Notes: a model not told the origin generated them from the sequence alone. Positions 25,340 to 34,858 are shown, counted from the stretch's first letter. The stretch is 64,000 nucleotides of DNA from Paenibacillus sophorae (GCF_018966525.1 NZ_CP076607.1:3534001-3598000); one strand, 5' to 3'. Numbers and translations: made by a program.

Positions 25340-26803
25340 ATGTCTAAACTTGATCCACTGCCCGGTCTGTCTCCGTATCCGCTGCACCATTTTTATGATG
25401 AAATGTTCGCTAGCGAACGCAGCGTCCGCCCTCATTATAAGCATGTTAACCACATGTTTGCCAGAATGAGTCCCGAAGAGCTGCAGGCCAAACAACATTT
25501 GATGCAGCGTCGCATGATGGAGGAGGGCATTACCTTTACACTGTACAACCCGGCTCAAGACCAACCCATGGAACGGACAATCCCCTTCGATATGATTCCG
25601 CGGATTATCCCTAAGGATGAGTGGGGGAAGCTTGAGGCAGGAATTATTCAGCGCGTGACGGCGCTTAATCTGTTCGTCCATGATATTTATCACGAACAAT
25701 ATATTATTAAGGACGGCATCGTGCCTCGCAAGATGGTCATCTCCAATTGTTATTTCCGTCCGGAAATGGCAGGACTTCGCGTTCCTGGCGGAGCCTACAT
25801 TACGACTTCGGGAATCGATCTGATCCGGCATCACGACGGGAATTATTATGTACTGGAGGATAACCTGCGTACGCCGTCCGGTTTTTCCTACCTATTTAAA
25901 GGAAGATCGCTGATGAACCAACTGTTCCCCGAGCTCTCTTTCTCCAGCTCCATTCGGGATGTGGAACACAGCATCAACCGCTTTTTATCGGTTCTTCGCA
26001 GCCTTTCACCTTCGCGTACGGCAGATCCGGTTATTGCTCTTCTGACCCCGGGCCAATACAACTCCGCATACTATGAGCACGCCTTCCTCGCCCAGCAAAT
26101 GGGCGTTCACCTCGTAGAGGGACGTGATTTGGTCGTTCAGGATCATAAATTATTTTTACGGGAAATGAATGGACTTAAGCGGGTGGACGTGCTGTACCGC
26201 CGGCTTGACGACGACTATATCGATCCGCTCGCCTTTGATCCCAACTCACTGCTTGGCGTACCGGGACTTATGAATGCTTATAGAGCCGGCAATGTGGCCA
26301 TCGCCAATGCGCCGGGAACCGGAGTCGCCGACGATAAGGCCATGTATGTATATGTGCCTGATATGATCCGCTATTATCTGAATGAGGAACCGATTTTAAA
26401 TAATGTTCCTACTTATCTGCTTTCCAAACCGGATGACCGGAAGTATGTGCTTGATAATCTGGCTGAAATGGTCGTCAAGGAAACCTCGTTGTCCGGAGGA
26501 TACGGTATGCTGATCGGAAGCGAGGCAAGCAAGGAGGAGCAGGATAATTTCCGGCTCAAAATTGTTGCCGAACCGGATCGCTACATAGCTCAGCCGATCA
26601 TGTCTCTGTCAAGAGCGCCGATACTTTCAGAAGGTATGATGAGTCCGCGGCATATTGATTTGAGAGCTTTTGTGCTAATGGGTGCGGACCGCAAGCCGCA
26701 TGTCATTCCGGGAGGGCTGACGCGCGTGGCGATGAGGGAAGGCTCACTGGTAGTAAACTCCTCTCAAGGCGGCGGTGTTAAGGATACCTGGGTAATGTCC
26801 TAG
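25340..26803 (+). CDS. Circularly permuted ATP-grasp protein (DUF404/407)
   Basis: Predicted ATP-dependent carboxylate-amine ligase of the circularly permuted ATP-grasp class (COG2308). The 487 residues begin after AAAGGAGT with the ATG at 25340; an ORF extension of six codons upstream overlaps that ribosome binding site. Recognisable segments are YVLEDNLRTPSGFSYL, RRLDDDYIDPLAF and LSGGYGMLIGSEAS near the C-terminus. It is the first gene of a three-gene operon with an alpha-E protein and a transglutaminase, a combination described by comparative genomics as a ribosome-independent peptide-forming or tagging system. The substrate is unknown. Confidence 0.9.
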   Translation: MSKLDPLPGLSPYPLHHFYDEMFASERSVRPHYKHVNHMFARMSPEELQAKQHLMQRRMMEEGITFTLYNPAQDQPMERTIPFDMIPRIIPKDEWGKLEAGIIQRVTALNLFVHDIYHEQYIIKDGIVPRKMVISNCYFRPEMAGLRVPGGAYITTSGIDLIRHHDGNYYVLEDNLRTPSGFSYLFKGRSLMNQLFPELSFSSSIRDVEHSINRFLSVLRSLSPSRTADPVIALLTPGQYNSAYYEHAFLAQQMGVHLVEGRDLVVQDHKLFLREMNGLKRVDVLYRRLDDDYIDPLAFDPNSLLGVPGLMNAYRAGNVAIANAPGTGVADDKAMYVYVPDMIRYYLNEEPILNNVPTYLLSKPDDRKYVLDNLAEMVVKETSLSGGYGMLIGSEASKEEQDNFRLKIVAEPDRYIAQPIMSLSRAPILSEGMMSPRHIDLRAFVLMGADRKPHVIPGGLTRVAMREGSLVVNSSQGGGVKDTWVMS

Positions 26804-26860
26804 AGAATTGGTTTAATAAGACAAAAAGAGCAACAATATAGGACGAGGGAGTGACGGTAG

Positions 26861-27814
26861 ATGCTGAATCGAAATGCGGAAGCTTTGTTTTGGATTGGCC
26901 GTTATATGGAAAGAGCGGAGAATCATGCCAGACTGATTGATGTTCATTATCATATTCAGCAGGAAGAGGACTTTCAGGAAGAAGGGCATAAATGGTCGAG
27001 GCTGATCGATGCGATCGGCGCCAGAAATGAATACTTGCAGCAATTTGAAAGTTTTTCTGAGCCGGACGTGTTATCTTTTATTACACTTGATCTCGGCAAT
27101 GCGAATTCCCTGTTCTCGTGCGTGCATCAGGCACGCAATAATTTGCGAACCCTGCGCCAGCAGCTGCCAAGCGAGCTGTGGGATATCGCCAACAGCTTCA
27201 ACTTATGGCTCGGCGACCGGTCCGTTGCGGACATAATGAAAAGCCCTCATCAGTTCTATCAACAGATCAAGGAACGGACGGCTATGTTCCTGGGCGCTGA
27301 GCAGTCAGTCATGCTGCGTGGCAATGAGTGGCGGTTTATTGAAAGCGGACGATTCCTGGAAAGAGCGGAGAACACCGTCCGAATTCTGCAATCGGTAACC
27401 TTGTCCTGCCGGGATAAGGATGATACCTCTATTTATACCCAGCTTCAGGCCGTATTGAAATCGGTCAGCGGATATCAAGCGTTCCGTAGATATTTTGCGG
27501 ATGCGGTATCCCCGGAATGCATTCTGGAGTTTCTGATTACGAATGCTGCATTTCCGCGTTCTGTCCGTTTTGCTTCTCATGAACTCGAACACCATCTGTC
27601 GAATATCGAAATTGATTTCTCCGACGGGGGCGAAGGCTATGAACGGGTTATCCGCCAGGCAGGAAAGATTAGAGCCGAGCTTGATTACATGGAGAAGGAA
27701 GACATAGCCGGGGAACTGGTGGATCAGGTGCTGGAGTCGCTCAAGTCTTCCTGCCTGAAGCTGGGACGAACGATGGAAGCCGCCTTTTTTCGTCAAGAAG
27801 GGATTAGGATATGA
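26861..27814 (+). CDS. Alpha-E domain protein (DUF403)
   Basis: All-helical protein of 317 residues belonging to the alpha-E family (COG2307). The N-terminus LNRNAEALFWIGRYMERAENHARL is the family signature, and the ERAEN motif recurs as FLERAENTVRIL around residue 168. No enzymatic residues are known. The family occurs almost only beside the permuted ATP-grasp and transglutaminase genes, so it is assumed to be a partner or scaffold. Its stop overlaps the transglutaminase ATG by four bases. Confidence 0.9.
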   Translation: MLNRNAEALFWIGRYMERAENHARLIDVHYHIQQEEDFQEEGHKWSRLIDAIGARNEYLQQFESFSEPDVLSFITLDLGNANSLFSCVHQARNNLRTLRQQLPSELWDIANSFNLWLGDRSVADIMKSPHQFYQQIKERTAMFLGAEQSVMLRGNEWRFIESGRFLERAENTVRILQSVTLSCRDKDDTSIYTQLQAVLKSVSGYQAFRRYFADAVSPECILEFLITNAAFPRSVRFASHELEHHLSNIEIDFSDGGEGYERVIRQAGKIRAELDYMEKEDIAGELVDQVLESLKSSCLKLGRTMEAAFFRQEGIRI

Positions 27815-28677
27815 AAATTCAAATCAATCATACGACCCGGTATACTTATACGGAGCCCGTGACGGACAGTGTCAATGAGATCCGGCTGACTCCGCGGACC
27901 AATTACAGGCAATCCTGTTTTCATCATGAGGTGGAAATCTTCCCGCCGGCCAACCTGCTTACTTACGAGGATTTTTTCGGAAACCGGGTTCACGCTTACT
28001 CAGTTAACAAACCGCATACGGAGATGGTCATTCATACCCGTGCTACCGTCGTAACGGTGGACAAGGCCCAAGGCGCCGATTTGCCGAGGCTGCCATTGGA
28101 GGAGCAGATCGAACTGATGAAGGAAGAGGATTTTCAGAACCGGTATACCGAGTATATTCTGCCTACGCGTTATACGGAGGTTACGCCGGAGCTGATGGAA
28201 TTCGCCTCCCAGCATCCTTTTGACGAAGCTGAAGATTTATATGAATGGACCCGGAAGCTCTCCACTACCATTTATGAACAGTTCACTTATGATCCCGGGG
28301 CGACAAGCGTCAACACGACGGTCAAAAAAGCGCTGAAACTCAAACGGGGCGTGTGTCAGGACTATGCCCATCTGATGATCGCGGTCTGCCGCAGCGTCGG
28401 ACTTCCGTCAAGATATGTGAGCGGTTATCACTACGTGAGCGATCTTCAGGGCGGCAACGCCGATTTCGAGCAGGCTTCCCACGCATGGGTGGAGACGCAC
28501 ATACCGGGTACCGGCTGGCTGGGCTTTGACCCGACCAACGATGTGGAAGTAAACTGGCGTTACGTAAAGCTGGGGCATGGACGCGATTATAAAGATATTG
28601 TGCCGGTCAAAGGGGTATACCGCGGAATTCAAGGCCAACTGGAAGTAACGGTGGATGTACAGTTATTGGACAAATAA
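27811..28677 (+). CDS. Transglutaminase-like cysteine protease/ligase
   Basis: A 288-residue protein with the bacterial transglutaminase N-terminal beta domain (MKIQINHTTRYTYTEPVTDS) followed by a papain-like core. The catalytic triad is visible: Cys in RGVCQDYAHL, His in SHAWVETH, and Asp in LGFDPTNDV. There is no signal peptide, so it is cytoplasmic. In this operon type it is thought to cleave or transfer peptides made by the ATP-grasp enzyme. Translation is coupled to the alpha-E gene by an ATGA overlap, and a terminator follows. Confidence 0.9.
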   Translation: MKIQINHTTRYTYTEPVTDSVNEIRLTPRTNYRQSCFHHEVEIFPPANLLTYEDFFGNRVHAYSVNKPHTEMVIHTRATVVTVDKAQGADLPRLPLEEQIELMKEEDFQNRYTEYILPTRYTEVTPELMEFASQHPFDEAEDLYEWTRKLSTTIYEQFTYDPGATSVNTTVKKALKLKRGVCQDYAHLMIAVCRSVGLPSRYVSGYHYVSDLQGGNADFEQASHAWVETHIPGTGWLGFDPTNDVEVNWRYVKLGHGRDYKDIVPVKGVYRGIQGQLEVTVDVQLLDK

Positions 28678-28723
28678 AAAGGGATAAAACCGCATGGATT
28701 GCAGTGTTTGATGCCATAATCAA

Positions 28724-28759
28724 GGCCGTTTTCGGTTCATAACCGGAGGCGGCTTTTTT
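28724..28759 (+). terminator. Terminator of the ATP-grasp operon
   Basis: A GCCG/CGGC outer stem and CGGTT/AACCG inner stem, followed by six T residues, lie 47 bp after the transglutaminase stop. Confidence 0.8.
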
Positions 28760-28978
28760 GTGCAAAGACATATGTTCACCCGGGTAACCTACGAAAAATG
28801 TTCTTGGGGCGCATAGGATTGCAGACCTTCTTTTTTGGAGAAAATATTGGGGTACATCCGCTGAATCCAGGTTCGAGATAGAAATCTTTTTTTGCATGAA
28901 ATGGTTAGAAAGGGAGACCCTTTGGGTAATCTTGAGACAAAGTCACTTATTACGTGAAAACGGAAGGAGAGACTAAAT

Positions 28979-29788
28979 ATGAGCCCTAATACTGGAACAA
29001 AACAGCGTTTTGCCGGAAGAACAGCCATAATTACCGGAGCGGGCTCGGGAATCGGCAGAGCTACAGCCATACAGATGGCTAGTGAAGGCGCCAATATCGC
29101 ATTGTTCGATCTGGTTAACGACCGTACCTCCATTGTAGAGCGGAAGCTTAACAGCATGCGCGAAGGCTGCGCCCTCGCCGTTGATGTGGATACCTCCGAT
29201 CCGGGTCGGATGGAAGAGGCTGTTCGAAGAACGGTCGAGCATTTCGGCGGGCTGGATATCGTATTCGCCAACGCCGGCATTAACGGGTCCATCGGACCCA
29301 TTGAAGAATTGAGCATTGAGGACTGGCAGCGAACGCTGTCAGTGAACCTTACGGGGACGTTCCTTTCGTTAAAATACACCATTCCTCACATGAAGAAAAA
29401 AGGAAAAGGGAGCATTATTATCACTAGCTCTATCAACGGCAACCGTCGGTTCGCAAGCTTCGGATTTTCGCCCTACAGCACGACGAAGGCCGGGCAGGTG
29501 GCTTTTGCCAAAATGGCGGCTCTGGAGCTGGCGAAGTTTAAAGTCAGGGTAAACGTTATTTCTCCGGGGGCTATTGCCACCAATATTGATGAAAGCACCG
29601 AGCCCAATGAAGAACTGGAATCGATCATTATCCCGATGGAGTTCCCGGAAGGACAACAGCCCCTGGCCGACGGACCGGGCAAACCGGAAGATGTCGCAAA
29701 GCTAGTCTGCTTTCTTGCTTCGGATGAATCGTCTCATATTACCGGAGCGCAGATCGTCATTGATGGCGCCGAGTCGCTGCTGACTTAA
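28979..29788 (+). CDS. SDR-family oxidoreductase
   Basis: NAD(P)-dependent short-chain dehydrogenase of 269 residues. The cofactor loop is TGAGSGIGRA, followed by NAGI, and the catalytic residues are Ser in TSSING and Tyr-x3-Lys in YSTTKAG. A C-terminal ITGAQIVIDGAESLL is typical. The substrate cannot be told from sequence; bacterial relatives are often called glucose or 3-ketoacyl dehydrogenases. GGAAGGAGA precedes the ATG. It is monocistronic between two terminators. Confidence 0.85.
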   Translation: MSPNTGTKQRFAGRTAIITGAGSGIGRATAIQMASEGANIALFDLVNDRTSIVERKLNSMREGCALAVDVDTSDPGRMEEAVRRTVEHFGGLDIVFANAGINGSIGPIEELSIEDWQRTLSVNLTGTFLSLKYTIPHMKKKGKGSIIITSSINGNRRFASFGFSPYSTTKAGQVAFAKMAALELAKFKVRVNVISPGAIATNIDESTEPNEELESIIIPMEFPEGQQPLADGPGKPEDVAKLVCFLASDESSHITGAQIVIDGAESLLT

Positions 29789-29882
29789 GGACGGCATATG
29801 AGTGGAAGCGGGACAACGCATATCTATGCTAAAATAAAGCCAGGCGCGTTAGCGCCGGACCATGATAAAGGAGGCGGTGGAA

Positions 29883-30263
29883 ATGGCCGTAATGTCTTGG
29901 TTGGCTGAGCAGCGGATTGAAGAGGCGATGCGAAAAGGCGAATTCCGGAATTTGCCGGGCCATGGAAAACCGCTGGAATTGGAAGATATGTCAGGGGTGC
30001 CCGAAGAGCTGCGAATGTCGTTCAAGATTATGAAGAATGCCGGACTTCTTCCTGAAGAACTGCAGCTGCGGGCGGAATGTGCGACCCTTGAGAATCTGCT
30101 TGCCGCATGTCTTGATGACGGAGCAGAGAAGCGCACACTTGGCCGCAGACTGACGGAAAAGAAACTGCGGCTGGAGGAGCTTCTCCGGCAGCGCGGGCTC
30201 GATGGAAGCGCCGCATTCTCGCAATACGGGGAACAAATCCGGATGAGGTTGGATAAAGATTGA
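29883..30263 (+). CDS. DUF1992 (DnaJC28-like) protein
   Basis: A small cytoplasmic protein of 126 residues whose N-terminal half matches the conserved DnaJC28 domain: WLAEQRIEEAMRKGEFRNLPG then GKPLELED. Despite the name it has no J domain. Its function in bacteria is unknown. I chose the ATG at 29883 behind AAAGGAGGCGG; an upstream ATG at 29862 would put the ribosome binding site inside the gene. A GGCGC-GTTA-GCGCC hairpin lies directly upstream of the ribosome binding site and could affect translation. Confidence 0.82.
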   Translation: MAVMSWLAEQRIEEAMRKGEFRNLPGHGKPLELEDMSGVPEELRMSFKIMKNAGLLPEELQLRAECATLENLLAACLDDGAEKRTLGRRLTEKKLRLEELLRQRGLDGSAAFSQYGEQIRMRLDKD

Positions 30264-30279
30264 ATCAGTATGAACCCGG

Positions 30280-30320
30280 ATGCCTTGACGCTTGCTTTAG
30301 CAGCGGCAGGGCATTTTTTT
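30280..30320 (+). terminator. Terminator after the DUF1992 gene
   Basis: ATGCC pairs with GGCAT in an imperfect stem with an inner CGCT/AGCG, followed by eight T residues. It lies between convergent genes. Confidence 0.7.
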
Positions 30321-31327
30321 TATTTCTCCTGCTGACCCAGTGAGGGATGCAGTCTGCCTAGCATGTCCGGAGTGACGACATTGTCATCCCGGGAGATCCG
30401 TTCCAATCGGAAGGATTGGATCAGATCATCCGGTGAGACCTGGAGCGGTTCGGGCAGCAGACCGGCTGCCCAGGCGAGCCAGCCGGTTACGGTCTGAGGT
30501 GCCACACCGGCTTCGCGCAGCTCCGCAAGCGTAATTCCTCCATGACGTTTGGCCAACCGCCGTCCGTCACGATCCATGAGGAGCGGGACATGGGCAAACC
30601 GCGGCGGCTTCCAGCCCAGCGCTTCGTAGAGCATGAGTTGGCGGGGCGTGGAATCGAGCAGATCGGCTCCGCGAAGCACATCCGTAATGCCCATCAGGGC
30701 ATCATCTACGACGACGGCAAGCTGATACGAGAAGATGCCGTCGGCTCGCCGCACGATGAAGTCTCCTCCGGCAGCGGCATTGATCCGGCGGTTTCCAGCC
30801 ACACCGTCGGTAAAAGAAATCTCACCGGATGGCACGGCGAAGCGAAGGGATGGTGTCTTGCTTAAGGAACGGCGCCCGGCTTCCTCGGGAGACAGGTGGC
30901 GGCAAGTTCCGGGATACACCGGGCCTTCCGAAGCAAGACCGTGAGGAGCGGCGGCTGCCGCCAGAATATCGTGGCGGCTGCAGTAGCAGGGGTACAGTCT
31001 TCCCCCGGCTTTCAACCGGTCCAACGCCGCCTCGTACAGCTTCAGCCGCTCGCTTTGAACATAGGGTCCATAAGGACCGCCGACATCTGGCCCTTCGTCC
31101 CAGTCGAGACCGAGCCAGCGAAGATCTTCTACAATATGCCGTGCGTATTCCGGACGGCAGCGGGCCGTGTCAATATCCTCCATGCGGAGCACTAGCTTTC
31201 CGTTCCGGCTGCGGATTTGCAGCCAAGCCATCAGAGCGGCCAGGGCGTTGCCGATATGAATGTTGCCGGATGGCGAGGGGGCGAAGCGGCCGCGAACGCT
31301 GCCGGCCGGATCAATATCAGTGAACAA
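30320..31327 (-). CDS. gluQRS: Glutamyl-Q tRNA(Asp) synthetase
   Basis: Truncated glutamyl-tRNA synthetase paralogue that attaches glutamate to queuosine at position 34 of tRNA(Asp). The 335-residue protein has the HIGH-like motif SGNIHIGNA. It has a zinc-binding set (CYC after residue 120, plus a later Cys in YPGTCRHL) and the KMSKS equivalent LAKRHGG. It lacks the anticodon-binding C-terminal domain of GltX, which fixes the assignment. GGAGGGTTC precedes its ATG. It is divergent from hrpB. Confidence 0.9.
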   Translation of the reverse strand: MFTDIDPAGSVRGRFAPSPSGNIHIGNALAALMAWLQIRSRNGKLVLRMEDIDTARCRPEYARHIVEDLRWLGLDWDEGPDVGGPYGPYVQSERLKLYEAALDRLKAGGRLYPCYCSRHDILAAAAAPHGLASEGPVYPGTCRHLSPEEAGRRSLSKTPSLRFAVPSGEISFTDGVAGNRRINAAAGGDFIVRRADGIFSYQLAVVVDDALMGITDVLRGADLLDSTPRQLMLYEALGWKPPRFAHVPLLMDRDGRRLAKRHGGITLAELREAGVAPQTVTGWLAWAAGLLPEPLQVSPDDLIQSFRLERISRDDNVVTPDMLGRLHPSLGQQEK

Positions 31328-31565
31328 GGGAGAACCCTCCTTGAGAACCGGTTAAAGTATTACTTGCGAAAGCGGGAAGTTTTTCAGAGACCAAGAGCCA
31401 GACCTATGCGTTATTCACCGCTCTTGAATTTTTCCAGCGTTTCGCCCATGATTACAATAACTGAACCGTGTCTTTCTTACTCAATATTTCATTGTAATTC
31501 ACGGATGAAGCAATTGCCAGCTTAGATGAACATTATTCATTCTTAACTGATATCGGAGCGATCAA

Positions 31566-34085
31566 ATGAGTACACTTCCAATTATGCAGATCATGCCTGA
31601 ACTTAAAAATATACTTGCGGCCTCCTCTTCCGCTGTCCTTATCGCAGAACCGGGAGCGGGCAAGACAACGATGACGCCGCTCGCGCTGCTGGACGAGCCG
31701 TGGATGAAGGGCAAAACGATGCTCATGCTGGAACCCAGACGGCTTGCAGCCAGAGCGGCGGCAGCCTATATGGCGTCCTGTCTCGGCGAACAAGCAGGTC
31801 AAACCGTGGGCTACCGGATGCGCATGGACAGCAGGACGGGTCCTAACACGCGCATTATCGTCGTAACCGAAGGTGTCCTGACCCGGATGCTTCAGGATGA
31901 CCCTTCGCTTGGCGATACCGGCCTTGTAATCTTTGATGAGTTCCACGAGCGCAGCCTGAATGCGGATCTGGGTCTTGCGCTCTCGCTGGAGACGCAGGCT
32001 GTGCTCCGTGAGGATCTCAAGATCCTCGTAATGTCGGCAACGCTGGACGGAGAGAAGGTCTCTGCGCTGCTTGGCGGCGCTCCGGTAGTCCGGTGTCCCG
32101 GCAGAGTATTTCCCGTAGAAACCGTTTACGCGCCCCCGGCAGCAGCAACCCCTCTTGAAAAAGCCGCGGGGAATGCGGTTAGACGCGCGCTGGCCGAGGA
32201 GCCCGGCGACATCCTGCTGTTTCTCCCGGGCGAGAGAGAAATCCGCAGGACGGAGTCGGAGCTGCGATCCGGCGCTCTGCCCGGTAACGTGGCGCTTCGT
32301 CCGCTCTACGGCCAGCTGCCGCAGGCCGAGCAGGACAGCGCCGTTGCGCCGGCTGCGCAGGGCCAGCGGAAGGTCGTGCTGGCGACCTCCATCGCCGAGA
32401 CAAGCCTAACGATCGAGGGAGTCCGGACCGTGATCGATTCCGGGCTGCGGCGCACGCAGCGGTTCTCACCGAGAACGGGCATGCCGCGCTTGGAGACGCT
32501 TCCGATTTCCAAGGCATCGGCGGATCAGCGGCGCGGCCGGGCGGGCCGGACCGCCCCAGGCGTCTGCTACCGGCTCTGGAGCCGGGAAGAGCACGACCGC
32601 CTGCCGGAATCGGACGCGCCGGAGATTCTGGAGGCCGATCTGGCCGGCCTCGCTCTGGAGCTGGCGCTGTGGGGCGTGCGCGACCCCGCCCAGCTGGCCT
32701 GGCTTGACGCGCCGCCGCCCGCGCCGTACGCGCAGGCGACCGCGCTGCTGCGCCAGCTCGGCGCCCTGGACGCCGCCGGCGCCATTACCCCGCACGGCCG
32801 GCGGCTGGCCGCGCTGGGCACGCACCCCCGCGCCGCGCACATGCTGCTGCGCGCGGCCGGGCTTGGCGCAGCGCCGCTCGCCTGCCGGCTGGCGGCGCTG
32901 CTGCAGGAGCGGGACCCGCTGCGCGGTCCCGTCTCGGGCAGCTGCGACCTCACGCTGCGCGTGGAGGCGCTGCTGCGGTATGAAGCCTCCGCCGGGCGTG
33001 ACGCAGGCGGAGGCGATCCTGCGGCTCTGCGCGCCGCTGCGCGGGCGAGCCGCGCATTGGAGGCGCAGCTGCGGGCTGCTGCGCCAGAGCGCGGTCTTTC
33101 CGCCGCCGAAGAACCGGCGGATGCTTCCCTCAGCGGCCTGCTGCTGTCGTTCGCCTATCCCGACCGGATCGGGCAGCGCAGGGGTGGGGGAGCTTTTCTG
33201 CTCTCCGGCGGACGCGGCGCGGCAATGGGGGAGAGCCAGCACCTTGCTCGCGAGCCTTATATCGTTGCCGTCTCCGTTGATGACAAGGGAACGCAGAGCC
33301 GGATCATGCTCGCTGCTGCCGTTGATGAGAGGGATCTGCTGGAGCATCACGCGGATATAGTGTCGGAGCTCGCTGAAGTATACTGGGATGATGAAAGCAA
33401 GAGCGTCAAATCCCGCCACCGCACCATGCTCGGCGAACTCACCCTTAAGGAGTCCGGTCATGAACGTCCTTCACCGGAAGAAGCTGCGAGGGTTCTGATG
33501 CAGGTGATTTTCGGGGAAGGTCTAAGACTGCTTCCTTGGGACAAGGGAACTCTGCAGCTAAGAGAACGCTTGGCGTTTATGCACCGGCTTGACCCTGCCT
33601 GGCCGGATGTGTCCGATGATGGACTTTCAGGGAGCATGGAAGAGTGGCTGCTTCCCTATCTGCACGGCTGCCGCAGTCTTCGCGATGTCCAGCGTCTGCC
33701 GCTGCGCGAGGCGCTTGACAGTATGCTGGACTGGGAACGGAAACGGCGGCTGGATCAGGAGGCTCCAACGCATATCGCGGTTCCCAGCGGATCACGGATT
33801 GCCGTTGACTACAGCGACCCGGCCGCGCCGGTGCTGGCCGTGAAGCTGCAAGAGATGTTCGGGCAGCGGGAAACCCCGCGAATTGGAGCGGGAAGAGTGC
33901 CCGTACTGCTTCATCTGCTGTCTCCGGCACGGCGCCCGGTTCAGGTGACTGCCGATCTCGCCAGCTTCTGGAATAACACATATTTTGAAGTCAAGAAAGA
34001 TTTAAAGGGACGATATCCCAAACATTATTGGCCGGAAGATCCGCTTCAGGCCATACCGACCCACCGCACACGGCCGGTCAAATAA
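31566..34085 (+). CDS. hrpB: ATP-dependent helicase HrpB
   Basis: DEAH-box RNA helicase of 839 residues. Motif I is EPGAGKTT, motif II is DEFHER, motif III is SATLDG, and motif VI is QRRGRAGR. The HrpB C-terminal domain (SKSVKSRHRTMLGEL and the terminal PKHYWPEDPLQAIPTHRTRP) is complete. The role in the cell is not well defined; it is involved in RNA metabolism in other bacteria. The middle of the gene (about 32650-33120) is far richer in GC than the rest of the window, with Ala/Arg/Leu/Pro-rich coding. The start lies at an ATG with a weak site (GATCAA). Confidence 0.93.
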   Translation: MSTLPIMQIMPELKNILAASSSAVLIAEPGAGKTTMTPLALLDEPWMKGKTMLMLEPRRLAARAAAAYMASCLGEQAGQTVGYRMRMDSRTGPNTRIIVVTEGVLTRMLQDDPSLGDTGLVIFDEFHERSLNADLGLALSLETQAVLREDLKILVMSATLDGEKVSALLGGAPVVRCPGRVFPVETVYAPPAAATPLEKAAGNAVRRALAEEPGDILLFLPGEREIRRTESELRSGALPGNVALRPLYGQLPQAEQDSAVAPAAQGQRKVVLATSIAETSLTIEGVRTVIDSGLRRTQRFSPRTGMPRLETLPISKASADQRRGRAGRTAPGVCYRLWSREEHDRLPESDAPEILEADLAGLALELALWGVRDPAQLAWLDAPPPAPYAQATALLRQLGALDAAGAITPHGRRLAALGTHPRAAHMLLRAAGLGAAPLACRLAALLQERDPLRGPVSGSCDLTLRVEALLRYEASAGRDAGGGDPAALRAAARASRALEAQLRAAAPERGLSAAEEPADASLSGLLLSFAYPDRIGQRRGGGAFLLSGGRGAAMGESQHLAREPYIVAVSVDDKGTQSRIMLAAAVDERDLLEHHADIVSELAEVYWDDESKSVKSRHRTMLGELTLKESGHERPSPEEAARVLMQVIFGEGLRLLPWDKGTLQLRERLAFMHRLDPAWPDVSDDGLSGSMEEWLLPYLHGCRSLRDVQRLPLREALDSMLDWERKRRLDQEAPTHIAVPSGSRIAVDYSDPAAPVLAVKLQEMFGQRETPRIGAGRVPVLLHLLSPARRPVQVTADLASFWNNTYFEVKKDLKGRYPKHYWPEDPLQAIPTHRTRPVK

Positions 34086-34164
34086 ATTACAGGAAAGCAG
34101 TCGCTTGCCTGTATTCTACCTTCATTTATGTCACTTTGAAGCTTGTCCTTCTCTCTTTCGCCAT

Positions 34165-34189
34165 GTTTGGAAATGCGGACGAAGGGTAA
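34165..34189 (+). promoter_or_regulatory. SigB-like promoter of the stress-protein gene
   Basis: GTTTGG (34165-34170), a 13-bp spacer and GGGTAA (34184-34189), close to the SigB/SigF-type consensus GTTTAA-N13-GGGTAT. The predicted transcript would start about 30 bp before the GTG start codon. Confidence 0.5.
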
Positions 34190-34227
34190 TATAACTAACG
34201 TACACCTAAGAATAAGGAGGACTTCAA

Positions 34228-34728
34228 GTGACAAAGAAGATTGTTGGCGTATTCGATACGGGACTCGAGGCAACCAAAGCGATACAGCAATTGCAGGCCA
34301 AAGGCATCCGCAGTGAAGATATATCAGTGGTCACACGGGATCGCGAAGATCTGAGGATGATTACGGAGGAGACGGATACAATGGCTCCGGAAGGAGTCGC
34401 CACAGGAGCAGCAACTGGCGGAGTAGTCGGAGGGATTGCCGGCCTGCTGGCCGGGATTGGCGCGTTAGCCATTCCGGGCATTGGCCCGATTATCGCAGCA
34501 GGCCCGATTGCAGGCGCATTGACCGGCGCAGCGGTAGGAGCGGGCGCAGGCGGCCTGGTGGGCGGACTTGTCGGCTTGGGCATACCCGAAGAGGAAGCCA
34601 GAGAATATGAGGGCTATGTTGAACAAGGCAAGATTCTGGTTCTTGTAGACGACGACGGCCTCGATGCCCAAATATCCGATATATTCCGTAATAACCCCAC
34701 ACTGAAGGCTACCCGTATCGATCGATGA
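34228..34728 (+). CDS. General stress protein, YflT/GSP17M family
   Basis: A 166-residue protein with an N-terminal alpha/beta domain (VGVFDTGLEATKAIQQLQAKG), a Gly/Ala-rich hydrophobic middle (about residues 52-115) and a C-terminal acidic part. This layout matches the heat-induced general stress protein 17M domain family. The glycine-zipper-like middle may associate with membranes. The start is GTG behind AAGGAGGAC. The upstream SigB-like promoter fits a stress role. Exact function is unknown. Confidence 0.8.
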   Translation: MTKKIVGVFDTGLEATKAIQQLQAKGIRSEDISVVTRDREDLRMITEETDTMAPEGVATGAATGGVVGGIAGLLAGIGALAIPGIGPIIAAGPIAGALTGAAVGAGAGGLVGGLVGLGIPEEEAREYEGYVEQGKILVLVDDDGLDAQISDIFRNNPTLKATRIDR

Positions 34729-34801
34729 TTTCGGATAACGACCCGAAATTCATTAAACGGAACAAGCTATAAAATTAGCGTATTTCCCAATCATTTTGAA
34801 T

Positions 34802-34858
34802 AAAAAGAGGTTGTATTTCCCAATTAATGAAAATATGGGATACACAACCTCTTTTTTT
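34802..34858. terminator. Strong terminator, probably bidirectional
   Basis: AAAAAGAGGTTGTATTTCCCA pairs with a near-perfect complement ending in CCTCTTTTTTT. The A-run on the left lets it work on both strands. Confidence 0.9.

Noticed and set aside
31328..31565. Leader peptide or T-box in front of gluQRS
   Set aside because: A 12-codon open frame exists but has no ribosome binding site, and there is no T-box sequence or specifier structure.
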